A stretch of 64,000 nt of DNA from Opeltia flavorubescens (Eukaryota > Ascomycota > Lecanoromycetes > Teloschistales > Teloschistaceae): positions 798,667-862,666 of the forward strand of contig KE546970.1 of the NCBI GenBank assembly GCA_000442125.1, in the 5' to 3' direction. This document shows, in pieces, positions 29,514-39,767 of this stretch. The first letter of the stretch is position 1. Each line of letters begins with the position of its first letter. Under the pieces are notes generated by a model, which was not told the DNA's origin, searched no databases, and was given only the letters and a program-made list of their open reading frames with translations. The translations under genes were made by a program, and so were the position numbers.

Positions 29514-31490
29514 TCAAAGAACGTATCGAAATGATGGACCATAATTCTCTTCACCTACCGCCGTTTTCTGGTTCGATGAGTCCATGCCACCTACCGGTAA
29601 ATGAGCTTTAGGTCCATACTTTTTGTCAAGCTTCTTATTCTCCCACACTAGCAGGGTCCTCAAACCCAGGGCGAGGAAGCCGGTGAATAAGGTGAACGCA
29701 GCGCTGACCCACATACCCTTGAAGTACCGTGGAGCCTCATTCTTCGGGAAGATGTTGGTACCCAGGAGCGGTCCGCATTGGCCGATGATATTCAGAATTG
29801 CGATGCCGGTTCCTCGACGGGTATCGGATCCTTGATTGTCTGGAGGAGGTTCGTCAGTCGAATACGCTTCAAATCAAACTGATTGAGCAAATTACTTAGG
29901 ACCCAAGGGAGTATATTTGCAATGGAAGGGAAAATTCCCGCCGCGGCCAGGAATACACCGAAGTATCTTACTCCTACTGTCTGAACAGCGGCAAGTAACA
30001 CGTAACCGATAAAGCCTATCGTCGACATCAACATGATAGTGAAGCCGCGTTGTTGGGTTTTGTCAGCTACGTAAACCGAGAGAATGGTGATCATGAAGGA
30101 AAGGAAGAATGGCGGTGCCGTGAGTCCCTGTGCGTTGATGCTCGAAAACCCCATGTCTTTGAGTATTGTAGGAAGGAACACTGCACAATTTAGCCCCTGT
30201 TAGATTTGTCTGTCATGTCGCTGCCGCTTCACTCACCCGGTAAGGATGAAAAGCCCACGTTAGTGCTGAAGTACATGAACTGTCACAAACATGTCAGCCG
30301 TCGCAGCTCCGTCTCCAGCCAACAAGATCAGAGCATAGAGTCAGAAGAGCACTGGGATTAGCTTGAAAACATGAAAGGACCCATACCGCAGTGAACCAAG
30401 CCTTCGGATCAACAAGCGTTGCCCCAACATCTTTCAGTACAATGCCGCCTACTCGCTCAACGTCACCCACTTGGCGTACAGCTCTTGCTTTTGCAACCAA
30501 GGCTTCCTCTTCTGTTAGGAACCGCGCCTTGTCTGGTGAGACGGGTAAAAAAAAGTAAGCAACAACGCTCATGAGGATAGTCGGCAATCCTTCAACGAGG
30601 AACAGTAAACGCCAGTTGGCCAGCCGTGAATTTCCGGATGTGATACCGTAAGCAAGAGCTCCAGCAAATGTTGTGGCCAATGGGGCAGCACTCAGAAAGA
30701 TACCGATCCTGAAACCCAATTCAGACCGAAGATAGAAAAATGAGAGGAGGTAAGGGATCCCTGGACCAAATCCGGCCTCAAACAATCCTGGCATGGGTTA
30801 GGAAAGCTACTATGGTTGCTCTGAGAGCGAACGCACCGAGGAACCATCGACAAACCATCTCCGAGGCCCAGCTCTGGGTCGAAGCCTGCAGAGTGGCTAC
30901 AAGACCCCAGCCAAATACGACGAAAGCAGCCCACACATTGGGAGGGACGATCTTCCACATAAGTGCTTGAAATTCGAATATGATGTACGCGATGTAAAAA
31001 ATGTTGAGGAGCCATTGGTATCGGTTTCCGTGTTCCAGTACCAGATCCTCTTCCATACCAGCAATCCGTGCATTGCTAACACCTCGCTTCCAATCAGTTT
31101 ACAACGAGCTAAAGAGACCGCTAATAGCATTGTAGGTCCGACATGACTAAACTCAATGAAACATTGGACCACGTACCCAATATTCGATCGATCCAGAAAG
31201 GCAAGCAGATCTGGTCGAGATTCAGATACATTTTCTCCCAATATGACGGCGTCAAAAGACAAACACAGAGCGGAAACCAGCGGCACAACCCTATAATCCA
31301 TCTTTCTGACTACCCGATTTTCGATGTCCGGGTGGATATGGTGAGGTTGTTGCTCATCATTATTGGTACCGATACTAACCTTTCGATCATTTCTTTCAAT
31401 GTCTATGATCGAAGACTCTGGTTTCTCATCCTCAACATAGTCTGTGGTTGTAGGAGGTGCAGGCCGCTCCATCTTCTTCCATAGACCCAT
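29514..31490 (-). CDS. MFS transporter, Dal5/Tna1 (anion:cation symporter) type
   Basis: Seven exons: 31490-31265, 31210-31177, 31075-30837, 30787-30387, 30279-30237, 30180-29896 and 29839-29514 (517 aa, frame kept). After an acidic cytosolic start come YRVVPLVSALYLLAFLDRSNIGNARIAGM, RWFLGLFEAGFGPGIPYLLSFFY, the central charged loop, FSSLPVFLPTILKDMGF, LPWVLNNQGSDTRRGTGIAILNIIGQCGPLLG and the typical end GPSFRYVL. These are hallmarks of fungal ACS-family permeases for allantoate, nicotinate, vitamins and similar anions. The substrate cannot be told. No metabolic gene cluster lies next to it. Several introns sit at the family's usual places, and the second exon is only 34 nt. Confidence 0.87.
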
Positions 31491-32126
31491 AGCTAACGAA
31501 AAGAAATAGAACTGCTTGAAACGAGCAAGATAAGTGAGAGAAGAAGATAAAATTAAAGAGATGCCTTAGAAAGCCGGCACACACATATATAAGAAGGAAA
31601 TTGAATGTGTACTATTGCACGAGTAAGAGCAGTATTCCAAACGAAACCGTGAATCGAACGTGGTTATTTGCCATTGAAATACCCCACCTGTGGTTCGGGT
31701 ATAACTAATCCCTCTCAGGAACGTGAGCAACTGGGAACCATTCCATTAGGCTGAGCATATTGCTGCGTTAGCGCATTGAAGATGCATGCATGGTGACACT
31801 GGTGGCACACGACAATTTAAAGCTTGGACGGATAGATCCGAACAAGTCAACTTGGCAAAAGCTTTTCTGAATCCCCAAGTGGGAATGAATCGAGCTCAGA
31901 TATTGTTGCGTAGGGAATTCTTGACAAAGAAACTTTGTTAGTTCAAAATAATTCAGGCGTTTCCACAGCAGAAGACACTGTAATCGTTAAGCCCGTCCAA
32001 CAGCTTTGCTACCTTGATCCCATAGAGTTAATCCCTCAACTAATATAACAGTGTCTAGAAACTACAGGGAATTGTTGCGCCCAGGAATGCTGTAGAAAAC
32101 ACGAAAAGGTGAGATGACAAGATCTA
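31491..32126. other. spacer, MFS promoter side and pre2 3' side
   Basis: About 640 bp with no supported gene. It should contain the MFS promoter and the pre2 3' UTR. Confidence 0.35.
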
Positions 32127-33161
32127 TCAGATTAGCTCTGATGTCACATTCGAGAATTCGCCTTTCTCCAGCTTTGTCTTCCAGAAGATCGGGTTCGTGT
32201 CCTGAGGAGAAAGTCAGTAGCTGTATGCAGGCATACAGTCCTTTAGATGAGCTTACGTTGAACCCGTGTTTGACCCAACCGTCCTCCTTCACGTGATACA
32301 AATTGATGAATCCACCGGAAAAGGCGTCACGGTGTGTAGCTGCTAGTATACTCCTTCGACCAAGCTCCAGCGCATCCTCTTCTGTAAGATCATAGTGATA
32401 CTGCGCATCCAGAACCCCATATGCAAATGTTTGTCCCGACCCGACGCAGAATAGATTACCAGCTAACCGTGTACCATCTGAATCGATGTAGTAAAGAGCT
32501 GGGCCCTCCTGAGGTGTCACGCCGGCGCACATTGTACCCATACTCAAGCCCATCCCTTTGTACGAATAGACCAGATTTGAGAGAATCTTCGAGGCTGCTG
32601 CAACTGATATTCGTCGTTTATGGCGGAGCTCATGCAGGCGACATTGCATGCCAAGGTATGCAAGCCAATACTGACAGTCCTACATTACATCAAATGAGGG
32701 GAAAGTCGACATCGTTAGTTTTCAGGAGCACATACCGCAGCTCCACCAGCCATGGTTCCAAGCAGGCAATTATTTATCTCAATAACCTTTTTGACAGTCT
32801 GACTGGCAATCCAGTCGCCAGCAGTGGCTCGGGAATCCGTGGCAACTATGATCCCCCCTTGGAACCTAAAAGCAAGCGTCGTTGTGCCATGTGCCAATTT
32901 TATGGGGCAATTTGGGTTTGAGTGGTCGTCGGTGACAGCACGGAGGAAAGATGAAGGCTGGAGGTGTCAGTGAGGCCCGGAAAAACGGAGGCCCAGGTAT
33001 GCTGATCATGAAGGAGACGAAAGGCTTACGTTGGCAAGAGGAGGCATAGCGAATCTTAAGGACAGTGGAAGAGTGGTCTGTGAAATCTCATCTTGCTCTT
33101 GCTCTGAATATCCTTCATTCCGAAAAGCTGGCCGGCTATATCGAGCTACCAAAGAGTTCAT
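32127..33161 (-). CDS. pre2: 20S proteasome subunit beta-5 (Pre2)
   Basis: Four exons: 33161-33030, 32957-32736, 32679-32257 and 32201-32127 (283 aa). A 68-residue propeptide ends in AHG, followed by the catalytic Thr69 of TTTLAF. Mature-numbering Asp17 and Lys33 are present as Asp85 and Lys101 ([17 protein letters not shown]). Later blocks are [46 protein letters not shown] and the end [19 protein letters not shown]. This is the chymotrypsin-like active subunit of the proteasome core. Introns are in phase 0 with good consensus. It is divergent from nab2 (394 bp between starts). Confidence 0.94.
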
Positions 33162-33555
33162 TCTCACCACTGCAGGAGCTATGAAGTTTTCTGGTGAATA
33201 ATGCGCAGTACACCAAGAGTAGAATAGACGTGGGGTGGTGTAGGACGATTAATGATTGATGAACATGGTCGACAGGCACATACCATGTCACGTAATGAGG
33301 TCTGATTACATAATCATGCGGCTGCTTCAATAGTGGTTTGGCCTGTCGTACAATCGCATTTGCGCTCATAACTTCTACAAGACTACACTTCGTTGTTTTT
33401 TTCATCCAAGCCGCCTATAGAATTACTTCTCTTCGATAGGAAAAAAGAAAACTCTTTCATAACAATCTTGATATAAGCTTTCTCGTCTGCTAAGATTCCT
33501 TGAATGCTCGTTGAATAATTCTCCATACCCGCAACCGCTTCCTCACCTGGTCAGG
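33162..33555. promoter_or_regulatory. bidirectional promoter region pre2 / nab2
   Basis: 394 bp lie between two divergent start codons, so both core promoters and 5' UTRs must fit here. A TCACGTAA word, similar to a bZIP or E-box half site, lies near 33290. No PACE-like proteasome element (GGTGGCAAA) was seen. An upstream in-frame Met at 33511 would extend Nab2 by 15 residues. Confidence 0.45.
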
Positions 33556-35262
33556 ATGTCCGTGGTGGAGGTTTCCCTCAATACTCCTCTCGCGGATGCA
33601 TTGAGTAACATCGTTCAACCAAAATTAACAGAGATCGGTTGGAATACTGGCGGACTCGATGATTCTGCACTCGGAGAATACATCATACTCATGCTTGTGA
33701 ATGGGAAAACCCAGGATCAGATCGCTATGGAACTATCAAATGATCTGCTGAGCCTTGGACCAGATGATACTGGCGCATCAGATTTCTCCAAGTGGCTGTT
33801 CGAACAGGTGCATCTCCTGAACGCGCAGATCAATGGTAGCATAGCACCACAGGCGCAACAAACTCCGCGAGGCCCAGCAGCGTCATCCCATCAATTTGAG
33901 GGAGACCAAGAACGGAGTGAGAGCATTCCGCTCAACGATTCGAGGGCGCCGGATGCGGACGTGGGTGAAGCTATGGATGACGTTCAAGATGGCTCAATGT
34001 ATGTTTACAACAAAGGATGCCCTTGGCTTATTTGCTAACAATGAAATCATGGCAGACCAACCGGACCAAAGTCTATGCGTAGTGGGTCCAGAACGGGCAA
34101 TAAAAGACTGATGGGACAACTCTCAAAAGCCATGGACCGTTCCGGTGATGCAATGTTGCATCGTGTCCGATCTCAACAAGGCACGGAGCGGATTAACATG
34201 CATAATAGACAGCCACCAAAAGGTCCACGCAATGACCAGAACCGAAACCAGAGAATACCAGCCAATATCAGAGCGATGGGTACTCCGAATGGGGGAACGC
34301 CTAACGGCGGAATACCAACACCGATNATGAATGCGACGCCACAGCAACAAATGGCGCTATTTGCTATGCTTGAAGAGCAAGCTCGTATGATGTCCCAGAT
34401 CTTTTCTCCTCAACAGCAGAACTTCATGCCTGGGATGCCTCAGCCGGCCATAAACCCGAATTTCCGCCCTGGAGGCCAAGCTCCAAACCCACAGCCTGAT
34501 AGATCGCTTTTCGAGAGGATTGAGCGTCCCACACAGCGGCAAAACGGTCATTTCAACAAACGTCAGCAACACGACAAGAACGACTTTCAATCTAGGAACC
34601 ACCACTCAATAGTGCCTGGCACTGACGGTGGGCAAGACTCCGCTAATGGCGATATGACGTCCTCAATGGAAGTGGAAAGCTCGCAAAAGTCCCAACCAGA
34701 TCAAACATCGGACATGGTGTGCAAGTTCAATCTCAAATGTACCAAAATGGACTGCCCGTTCGCCCACCAGTCTCCCGCTGCACCTCCGGGAGTTACATTG
34801 GATCTATCGAGTGGTTGCCCCTTCGGAGCACGATGTCAAAATCGAAAATGCGTCATGCGGCATCCTTCGCCAGCCCAAAACCCTGCCCACAGCACGACCG
34901 AGAATTGCCGCTTCTTCCCAAACTGTACAAATCCAACATGCCCGTTTCGACATCCAACTTCAACACCATTGTGCCGGTTTGGCGAGAACTGCACCAGAAC
35001 AGACTGCAAATTCAAGCATGTCGGCATCACGTGCAAGTTCAACCCATGTCTCAATCCAGAGTGTCCATATAAGCATACAGAAAATCAAAAGCGGGGCACA
35101 TTTGGTGATAAGGTATGGAGAGCCGAGGGTGATCAAGAGAAGGAACATGTTAGTGAAAGGAAATTTGTTGATGATAATATGGCGGAAGAGTTGGTGGTAC
35201 CAGAGCACCATCAAGGGCATTCAAGTGAAACTTCAAATCAGGGAGCAGAGATAGTCACTTGA
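33556..35262 (+). CDS. nab2: nuclear poly(A)-RNA-binding CCCH zinc-finger protein Nab2
   Basis: Two exons, 33556-33998 and 34056-35262 (549 aa). Residues 1-100 form the PWI-like N-terminal domain (LADALSNIVQPKLTEIGW, LGEYIILMLVNGKTQDQIAMELS). A middle region rich in Q, N, P, G and M follows, with an RGG-poor linker. Five CCCH fingers lie between about residues 368 and 485: CKFNLKCTKMDCPFAH, CPFGARCQNRKCVMRH, CRFFPNCTNPTCPFRH, CRFGENCTRTDCKFKH and CKFNPCLNPECPYKH. Nab2 binds poly(A), limits tail length and aids mRNA export. Yeast Nab2 has seven fingers. One base is undetermined (n at 34326). An in-frame Met at 33511 is possible, but 33556 (MSVVEVSLNTPLADAL) fits the family. Confidence 0.9.
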
Positions 35263-35526
35263 GTCTAGATTGACAGAAAGGGATATGCAAAGGCAGGCTA
35301 GGTTATGTATATGGGTTGTTACGCGGGACGGAAAATCAAAGGCTGGCAGCGGTAGGATTACAGTCTTTGGTGGAATGGCTTGAACTTTGGCTATTACCGA
35401 CATGGCATTCGGAAGAAGTTAATGCCATTGTTTGTAGCAGCACAAGGCAATCAAAATAGTAAGGAAATGTAACTTATGCAATTTTTACATGGCTTGAGTA
35501 ACGAATTGAGACCCCTTTTCGGACGA

Positions 35527-35534
35527 TCACGTGA
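35527..35534. promoter_or_regulatory. TCACGTGA palindrome upstream of hem14
   Basis: A perfect 8-base palindrome, 102 bp before the hem14 start. It matches the site of bHLH factors of the Cbf1/USF type. The position in a short promoter supports function, but one site alone is weak evidence. Confidence 0.35.
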
Positions 35535-35635
35535 CCAGATACCCATCCGTTGGTTTGGACTTGTGTTTGGCAAATTACACGTTTATCCAACCCGTGCGAA
35601 CCAGCACTTGATACTGATGACCCACAAGGTGATCT

Positions 35636-37505
35636 TTGACGATTGTGATGCTTGAATGGAATCCTCTACAGGGGAATCTGGTAAAAATAGTCTGTGGGTT
35701 GATTCCGAAGTATCGGGCAAGATCTCATAAGGCTAGATTCATAAGGAGAACATATGCCAGTGGATGTAACTCAGAGGTTCATTTGGAGGCGACCAATGTC
35801 GCTATACTCGGTGGCGGTATCACAGGCTTGGCGAGTGCTTATTATCTTGCCCAACAATTGCCTCACTCTCAGATTACTCTAATTGAGGGGAGTTCGAGGC
35901 TTGGTGGTTGGCTTCGATCGACACAGGTCGATGTCGGTAATGGCAATGTTGTGTTTGAGCAGGGTCCCCGTACTTTACGGCCTACACGCCCAAATGGATG
36001 GGTCACTCTGGACCTGGTGGGTTCGTACCAGTGGGCGTAAAAGCAGTAGCTGACTAGTATGATTAGGTGCAAAGCCTGAGGCTGGAAGATCAGATCTTGA
36101 TGACTACCAAGGAGTCTGTTGCGGCTCAAAATCGGTTTATTTACTATCCGGATCATCTTGTTCGTATGCCAGGACCGGGTTCTTCGCTGTTATCTTCGAT
36201 CATTACCATACTTCGGGAACCGGTTTTTAAAGACGTCTTCTCAGCTCTTCTGACTGAACCATTCAAGCCTGCCCAAGCCGGGGTGGATGATGAGTCGATC
36301 GGCTCCTTTATTTCTCGTCGATTTAAGCCTGCTTTGGCAGACAATATCTTGTCTGCTCTTATACATGGCATCTACGCTGGAGATATCTATCAGCTGAGTG
36401 TACGCAGCATATTTCCTTTTTTGTGGTATGCAGAGAGAGAAACGAAATCAGTAGTATCAGCCATTGGGCAAGGGTTGAGTCTGCGCTGGCCACAGGACGA
36501 ATCTCTCAAAGCTCAGTGGGCGAAAGCAGCACCAGTCTCGGATAGAATCAAGGATGTTCGAGATTCGAGTGTCTTCACATTCAAGAGAGGCATCGGACAG
36601 CTTGCAGATCGAGTAGTATGCAAATTGCGAGAATTTCCCAATGTCAATATCCGTCTAGGGACTATAGCAGACGGACTTCAGCATCAATCAGACCGTGGCT
36701 CCAACAAAGTGCGTGATTCCGTTGCGCACTAGATTCTGTGCTAAATATTTGATGCCACAACGCTCACGAAGTACAGATAGAGTTGACGGTTAGAGCCACT
36801 AATGCGAATGATAATAGTCCAACAAGGGAGGAATTTACTCATGTGATATCAACCATCTCAAGTAAGGCACTCTCCAGCATTGTAAGACCTGTTTCCAGCC
36901 TCCACATTCTCTCCCAAACCCCATCTGTCACCGTCATGGTGGTCAATTTGTACTTTTCTGATCCAACAATCTTACCGGCACGAGGATTCGGTTACCTCCT
37001 CCCACGTTCTCTCCCTTTTGAGCAAAACCCCGAGTATGCACTCGGGGTTGTTTTTGATTCCGACGCAACCATCGGCCAGGACGAGATACCTGGGACTAAG
37101 GTCACAGTCATGCTCGGTGGCCACTGGTGGGACGGATGGGTGGCTTATCCGGACGAAGACATGGGGGCAAGCATGGCGAAGGCTGTCTTGAAAAGGCATC
37201 TTGGAATCTCCAAAGAGCCTCGAGCAATTCACGTGGGCTTGCAGAAGGATTGCATCCCTCAGTATACAGTAGGGCATACCACGAGGATGGAGGAAGGAGA
37301 TGATACCTTGCGGAGTCTATTTAAAGGACGGCTGAGGGTGGCTGGAAACAGCTACACTGGCGTTGGGCTCAATGATTGTATTCGGTCTGCCAGAAATGTT
37401 GTCGCAGGCTTGGTAGAGGGGAGGAATAGAGATACCGGTCTCGAGTTCTTCAGGGTCGAAAACGGGCCGCAGTTGCGAAAGACCACAGGGAAGAAAGATG
37501 ATTGA
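35636..37505 (+). CDS. hem14: protoporphyrinogen oxidase Hem14
   Basis: Three exons: 35636-36016, 36067-36708 and 36777-37505 (583 aa). An Arg/Lys-rich N terminus (IPKYRARSHKARFIRRTYAS) suits mitochondrial import. The FAD-binding motif NVAILGGGITGLASAYYLA is followed by LIEGSSRLGGWLRS and GPRTLRP. FSALLTEPFKP, SRRFKPALADNILSALIHGIYAGD and the C-terminal SYTGVGLNDCIRSARNVV match eukaryotic protoporphyrinogen oxidases. The enzyme converts protoporphyrinogen IX to protoporphyrin IX in heme synthesis, at the inner mitochondrial membrane. The start at 35636 is the first Met; 35648 is an alternative four residues on. The gene is convergent with the PYM gene. Confidence 0.92.
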
Positions 37506-37789
37506 AGTCTAATAATGAATGCTTTTGTATCTCGAATCAGCAGCATCATGGTACAGGCGTATATACCATACAGTATATTTACCGCGTCTGCAGACCACTA
37601 TACTCACGAAATCTGTAAAAAAACCATTGCAATATGCAGCCTTGGAAGCGCCAACTCCTACTGTACCGTGCACTCGCAGATGGAGTTGCCATATGTCTGA
37701 TAGGGTATCTATTCGCTAAACCCAGACTAATGTTCCGAAACGCCATTACTTCGAAGACCTCGTTAGCCCAAAGTCGCAGCTTATTGCTG

Positions 37790-38428
37790 CTACTTTTTAG
37801 GCTCTCCTTCCTGGTCGAAGCCAAGCGAATCGAGCTGCCGGATAAGCTCGTTGATCTTGATGACTTTGGCAAACTGCTCTGGCAGCAAGTTTTGGCCCTT
37901 GTCCTTCTTCTCCCTCAGCTCCCTCGCTTGCCTGAGTTTCTTCTTGAGATTCCGCGCCTGCTTCTCTTTCTCAGCTTCAACATCCGGTGCTGGCTCGATA
38001 TCCTTCTCTTCTGTCCTCCACTTATCTTCCTCTTGGCCCGTCGGATTTCTAGCATAATTTGACTGTTGTGATGCATATTCATTTTCAGGTGTCTCATGGC
38101 CTTCGATAACATCCTGAGAGTCTTCACCGGCTGCTTTGGCCCGTTTCCTAGCTTCCCTCCTCTTGGCATTCTTGTTGCTTGACGGCTTCATTTCGTCAAG
38201 GTCTACTACAGTAGCGCCTGGTACTCCGGTTCCTATGCCCCTAGTTTTCCATGCTTCAGCCGTTCGGTTTTTGTAAACTTCGACGTCCTCTGGGGGTCTG
38301 TAACCGGGGCGGATTTTGATCTCCTTGCGGGTTGAACCATCAGGACGAACGGAAGCCGGGATGTGCCGTTCACCATCTGTGGAAGTGATGATACCTGATT
38401 TTGTGCCTGAAGTGGTGGTTGAGGGCAT
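37790..38428 (-). CDS. pym1: PYM (WIBG), partner of Y14-Mago
   Basis: A single exon of 212 aa from the Met at 38428 (MPSTTTSG). Residues about 13-50 form the Mago-Y14-binding region: GERHIPASVRPDGSTRKEIKIRPGY, then VEVYKNR. The middle is basic, and the C terminus contains a charged coiled coil (EAEKEKQARNLKKKLRQARELREKKDKG) and QFAKVIKINELIRQLDSLGF. Family knowledge: PYM removes exon junction complexes from mRNA and links them to the ribosome. The open frame extends upstream to a Met at 38488, but that extension has a different, hydrophobic composition. Convergent with hem14 and divergent from qcr9. Confidence 0.88.
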   Translation of the reverse strand: MPSTTTSGTKSGIITSTDGERHIPASVRPDGSTRKEIKIRPGYRPPEDVEVYKNRTAEAWKTRGIGTGVPGATVVDLDEMKPSSNKNAKRREARKRAKAAGEDSQDVIEGHETPENEYASQQSNYARNPTGQEEDKWRTEEKDIEPAPDVEAEKEKQARNLKKKLRQARELREKKDKGQNLLPEQFAKVIKINELIRQLDSLGFDQEGEPKK

Positions 38429-38783
38429 GATGATAAGCGTGAACGAATGGAATATGATGCTGACAGACGGCTCACTCTTCAAGAACAATAAAGGGATTCG
38501 ATTACATGGTATGATAGCATGACTTTCAGACTTGCAAAATTGCGTATGTAGATTTTGGGGTTGACATATTAAGAGGTTCGGATGTGGCCATGTGCATGTA
38601 TAATTGTAGGAGCAAGAACTGTGCCTGCCAAGCCGCTAATTCACTAACCAATGCTCTACCGAAGCTTCTTCTCTCGAAACCATCTGCTTTACCTCCGTAA
38701 ATCCTCCACCGCTACAATTGATACAGTGAGAGCATCTTCTGGCTCCGTAAAGGCATTTGCGGTCACAAGAGTAGTTTGGCAAT
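38429..38783. promoter_or_regulatory. divergent promoter region pym1 / qcr9
   Basis: 355 bp between divergent starts. A plus-strand frame at 38651-38833 overlaps the qcr9 first exon in another frame and probably reflects 5' UTR, not a gene. Confidence 0.4.
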
Positions 38784-39201
38784 ATGGCTGGAGTAAGTAT
38801 TTTTCCCCTACTATACTTGTCCGAAAGGATTAACACAAACTACAGCTTGCGTCCGGAATCTACAAGCAAGTTACTCCTGTCTGCAATCAAAGCTGCGGGC
38901 TGACTTTCTGAAGCGCCTTATTCCGGCAAAATGTCGTCTTCCTCACAACGGTCTTCGCCGGAGCTTTTGCCTTCGAGATGTGAGCTTCACTTTAACACTT
39001 TTCACGCAGGGCAGAATTTGACAGCTCGTTCGATGGCAGTGGCTTTGACACAGCGCTGACGAAAGCATGGGACTGGAATAATAAGGGCGTATGTGATTAC
39101 GGCATGGAATCCCAATCAGACAGGCGCATCTAACAAATGGGCAGAGGCAATGGAAAGATATCCGGCACAAGTATGTGGAAAATGAGGAGGACGACGAGTG
39201 A
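38784..39201 (+). CDS. qcr9: cytochrome bc1 complex subunit 9 (Qcr9)
   Basis: Five exons: 38784-38792, 38846-38865, 38914-38979, 39010-39088 and 39145-39201 (76 aa, frame kept). The product reads MAGLASGIYNALFRQNVVFL, continues into a single hydrophobic span (TTVFAGAFAFEMAF) and ends in NNKGRQWKDIRHKYVENEEDDE. This matches Qcr9/UQCR10 in length and at the C-terminal WKDIRHKY block. Qcr9 is a small inner-membrane subunit of respiratory complex III. The second intron begins with GCAAGT rather than GT, and only this donor joins exons 2 and 3 in frame, so it is a GC-AG intron. The first exon is only 9 nt. Too short and too split to show as one long frame. Confidence 0.85.
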
Positions 39202-39767
39202 GGTCCAGTCAGAAGTTATTGCGACAAGATGACGGGCCCAAGCAAAGTGGAAATGACGCTAAAGGGTAGCATTGGGCGAGCAAGAAGATCAAATGCCATT
39301 GCGCTTGGACTTTTACTTGTACCAGGAGCTCGGCCACAGTTGCGCAAGGCAACTTCGGAGGGGTGTGCTCAAACCAACTCGGTCGCCATAATTCCAACCA
39401 AACTGTATATATGAATGGAAACGGTACCTCGATTTTGATTGTAGTTATCTGAACTTATGTCTGATCTGGGAAACTTTAGACTCCGAAGATCACTGAGATA
39501 CTAAGTTTAAGGTTCGGCTTGTAGAATAAATTATATACGAAGTAGCAAATCCAGAACATCGTCACCTATCGAGTCATAGGAAGTCGCCACCAACCAACCT
39601 CAGCCCCACTTTACCAGTTCGGAGGTTTGTTATCAAGAAAATCAAAATCACTGGATGTAAGGTACTACTTACTACACTTTAACGATTTAAGCTTGTTGGA
39701 CCTTGCAACACTACTGTTGAACTCAACCATTTACGGACCAAGGCTAGGATGACTGCTCAGTTCAGCC
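39202..39767. other. spacer between qcr9 and ubr1
   Basis: No supported gene. The ubr1 promoter should lie here. A second ATG at 39750 opens a frame that diverges from Ubr1 and is probably upstream untranslated sequence. Confidence 0.35.

Noticed and set aside
37519-38062. Plus-strand frames up to 142 codons over the PYM gene
   Set aside because: They are antisense to PYM and reflect its Lys/Glu-rich codons read on the other strand.
38630-38700. tRNA-like stretch (ggtagagcattggtta on the minus strand)
   Set aside because: It resembles a D-arm A box, but no matching B box or acceptor stem is found downstream.
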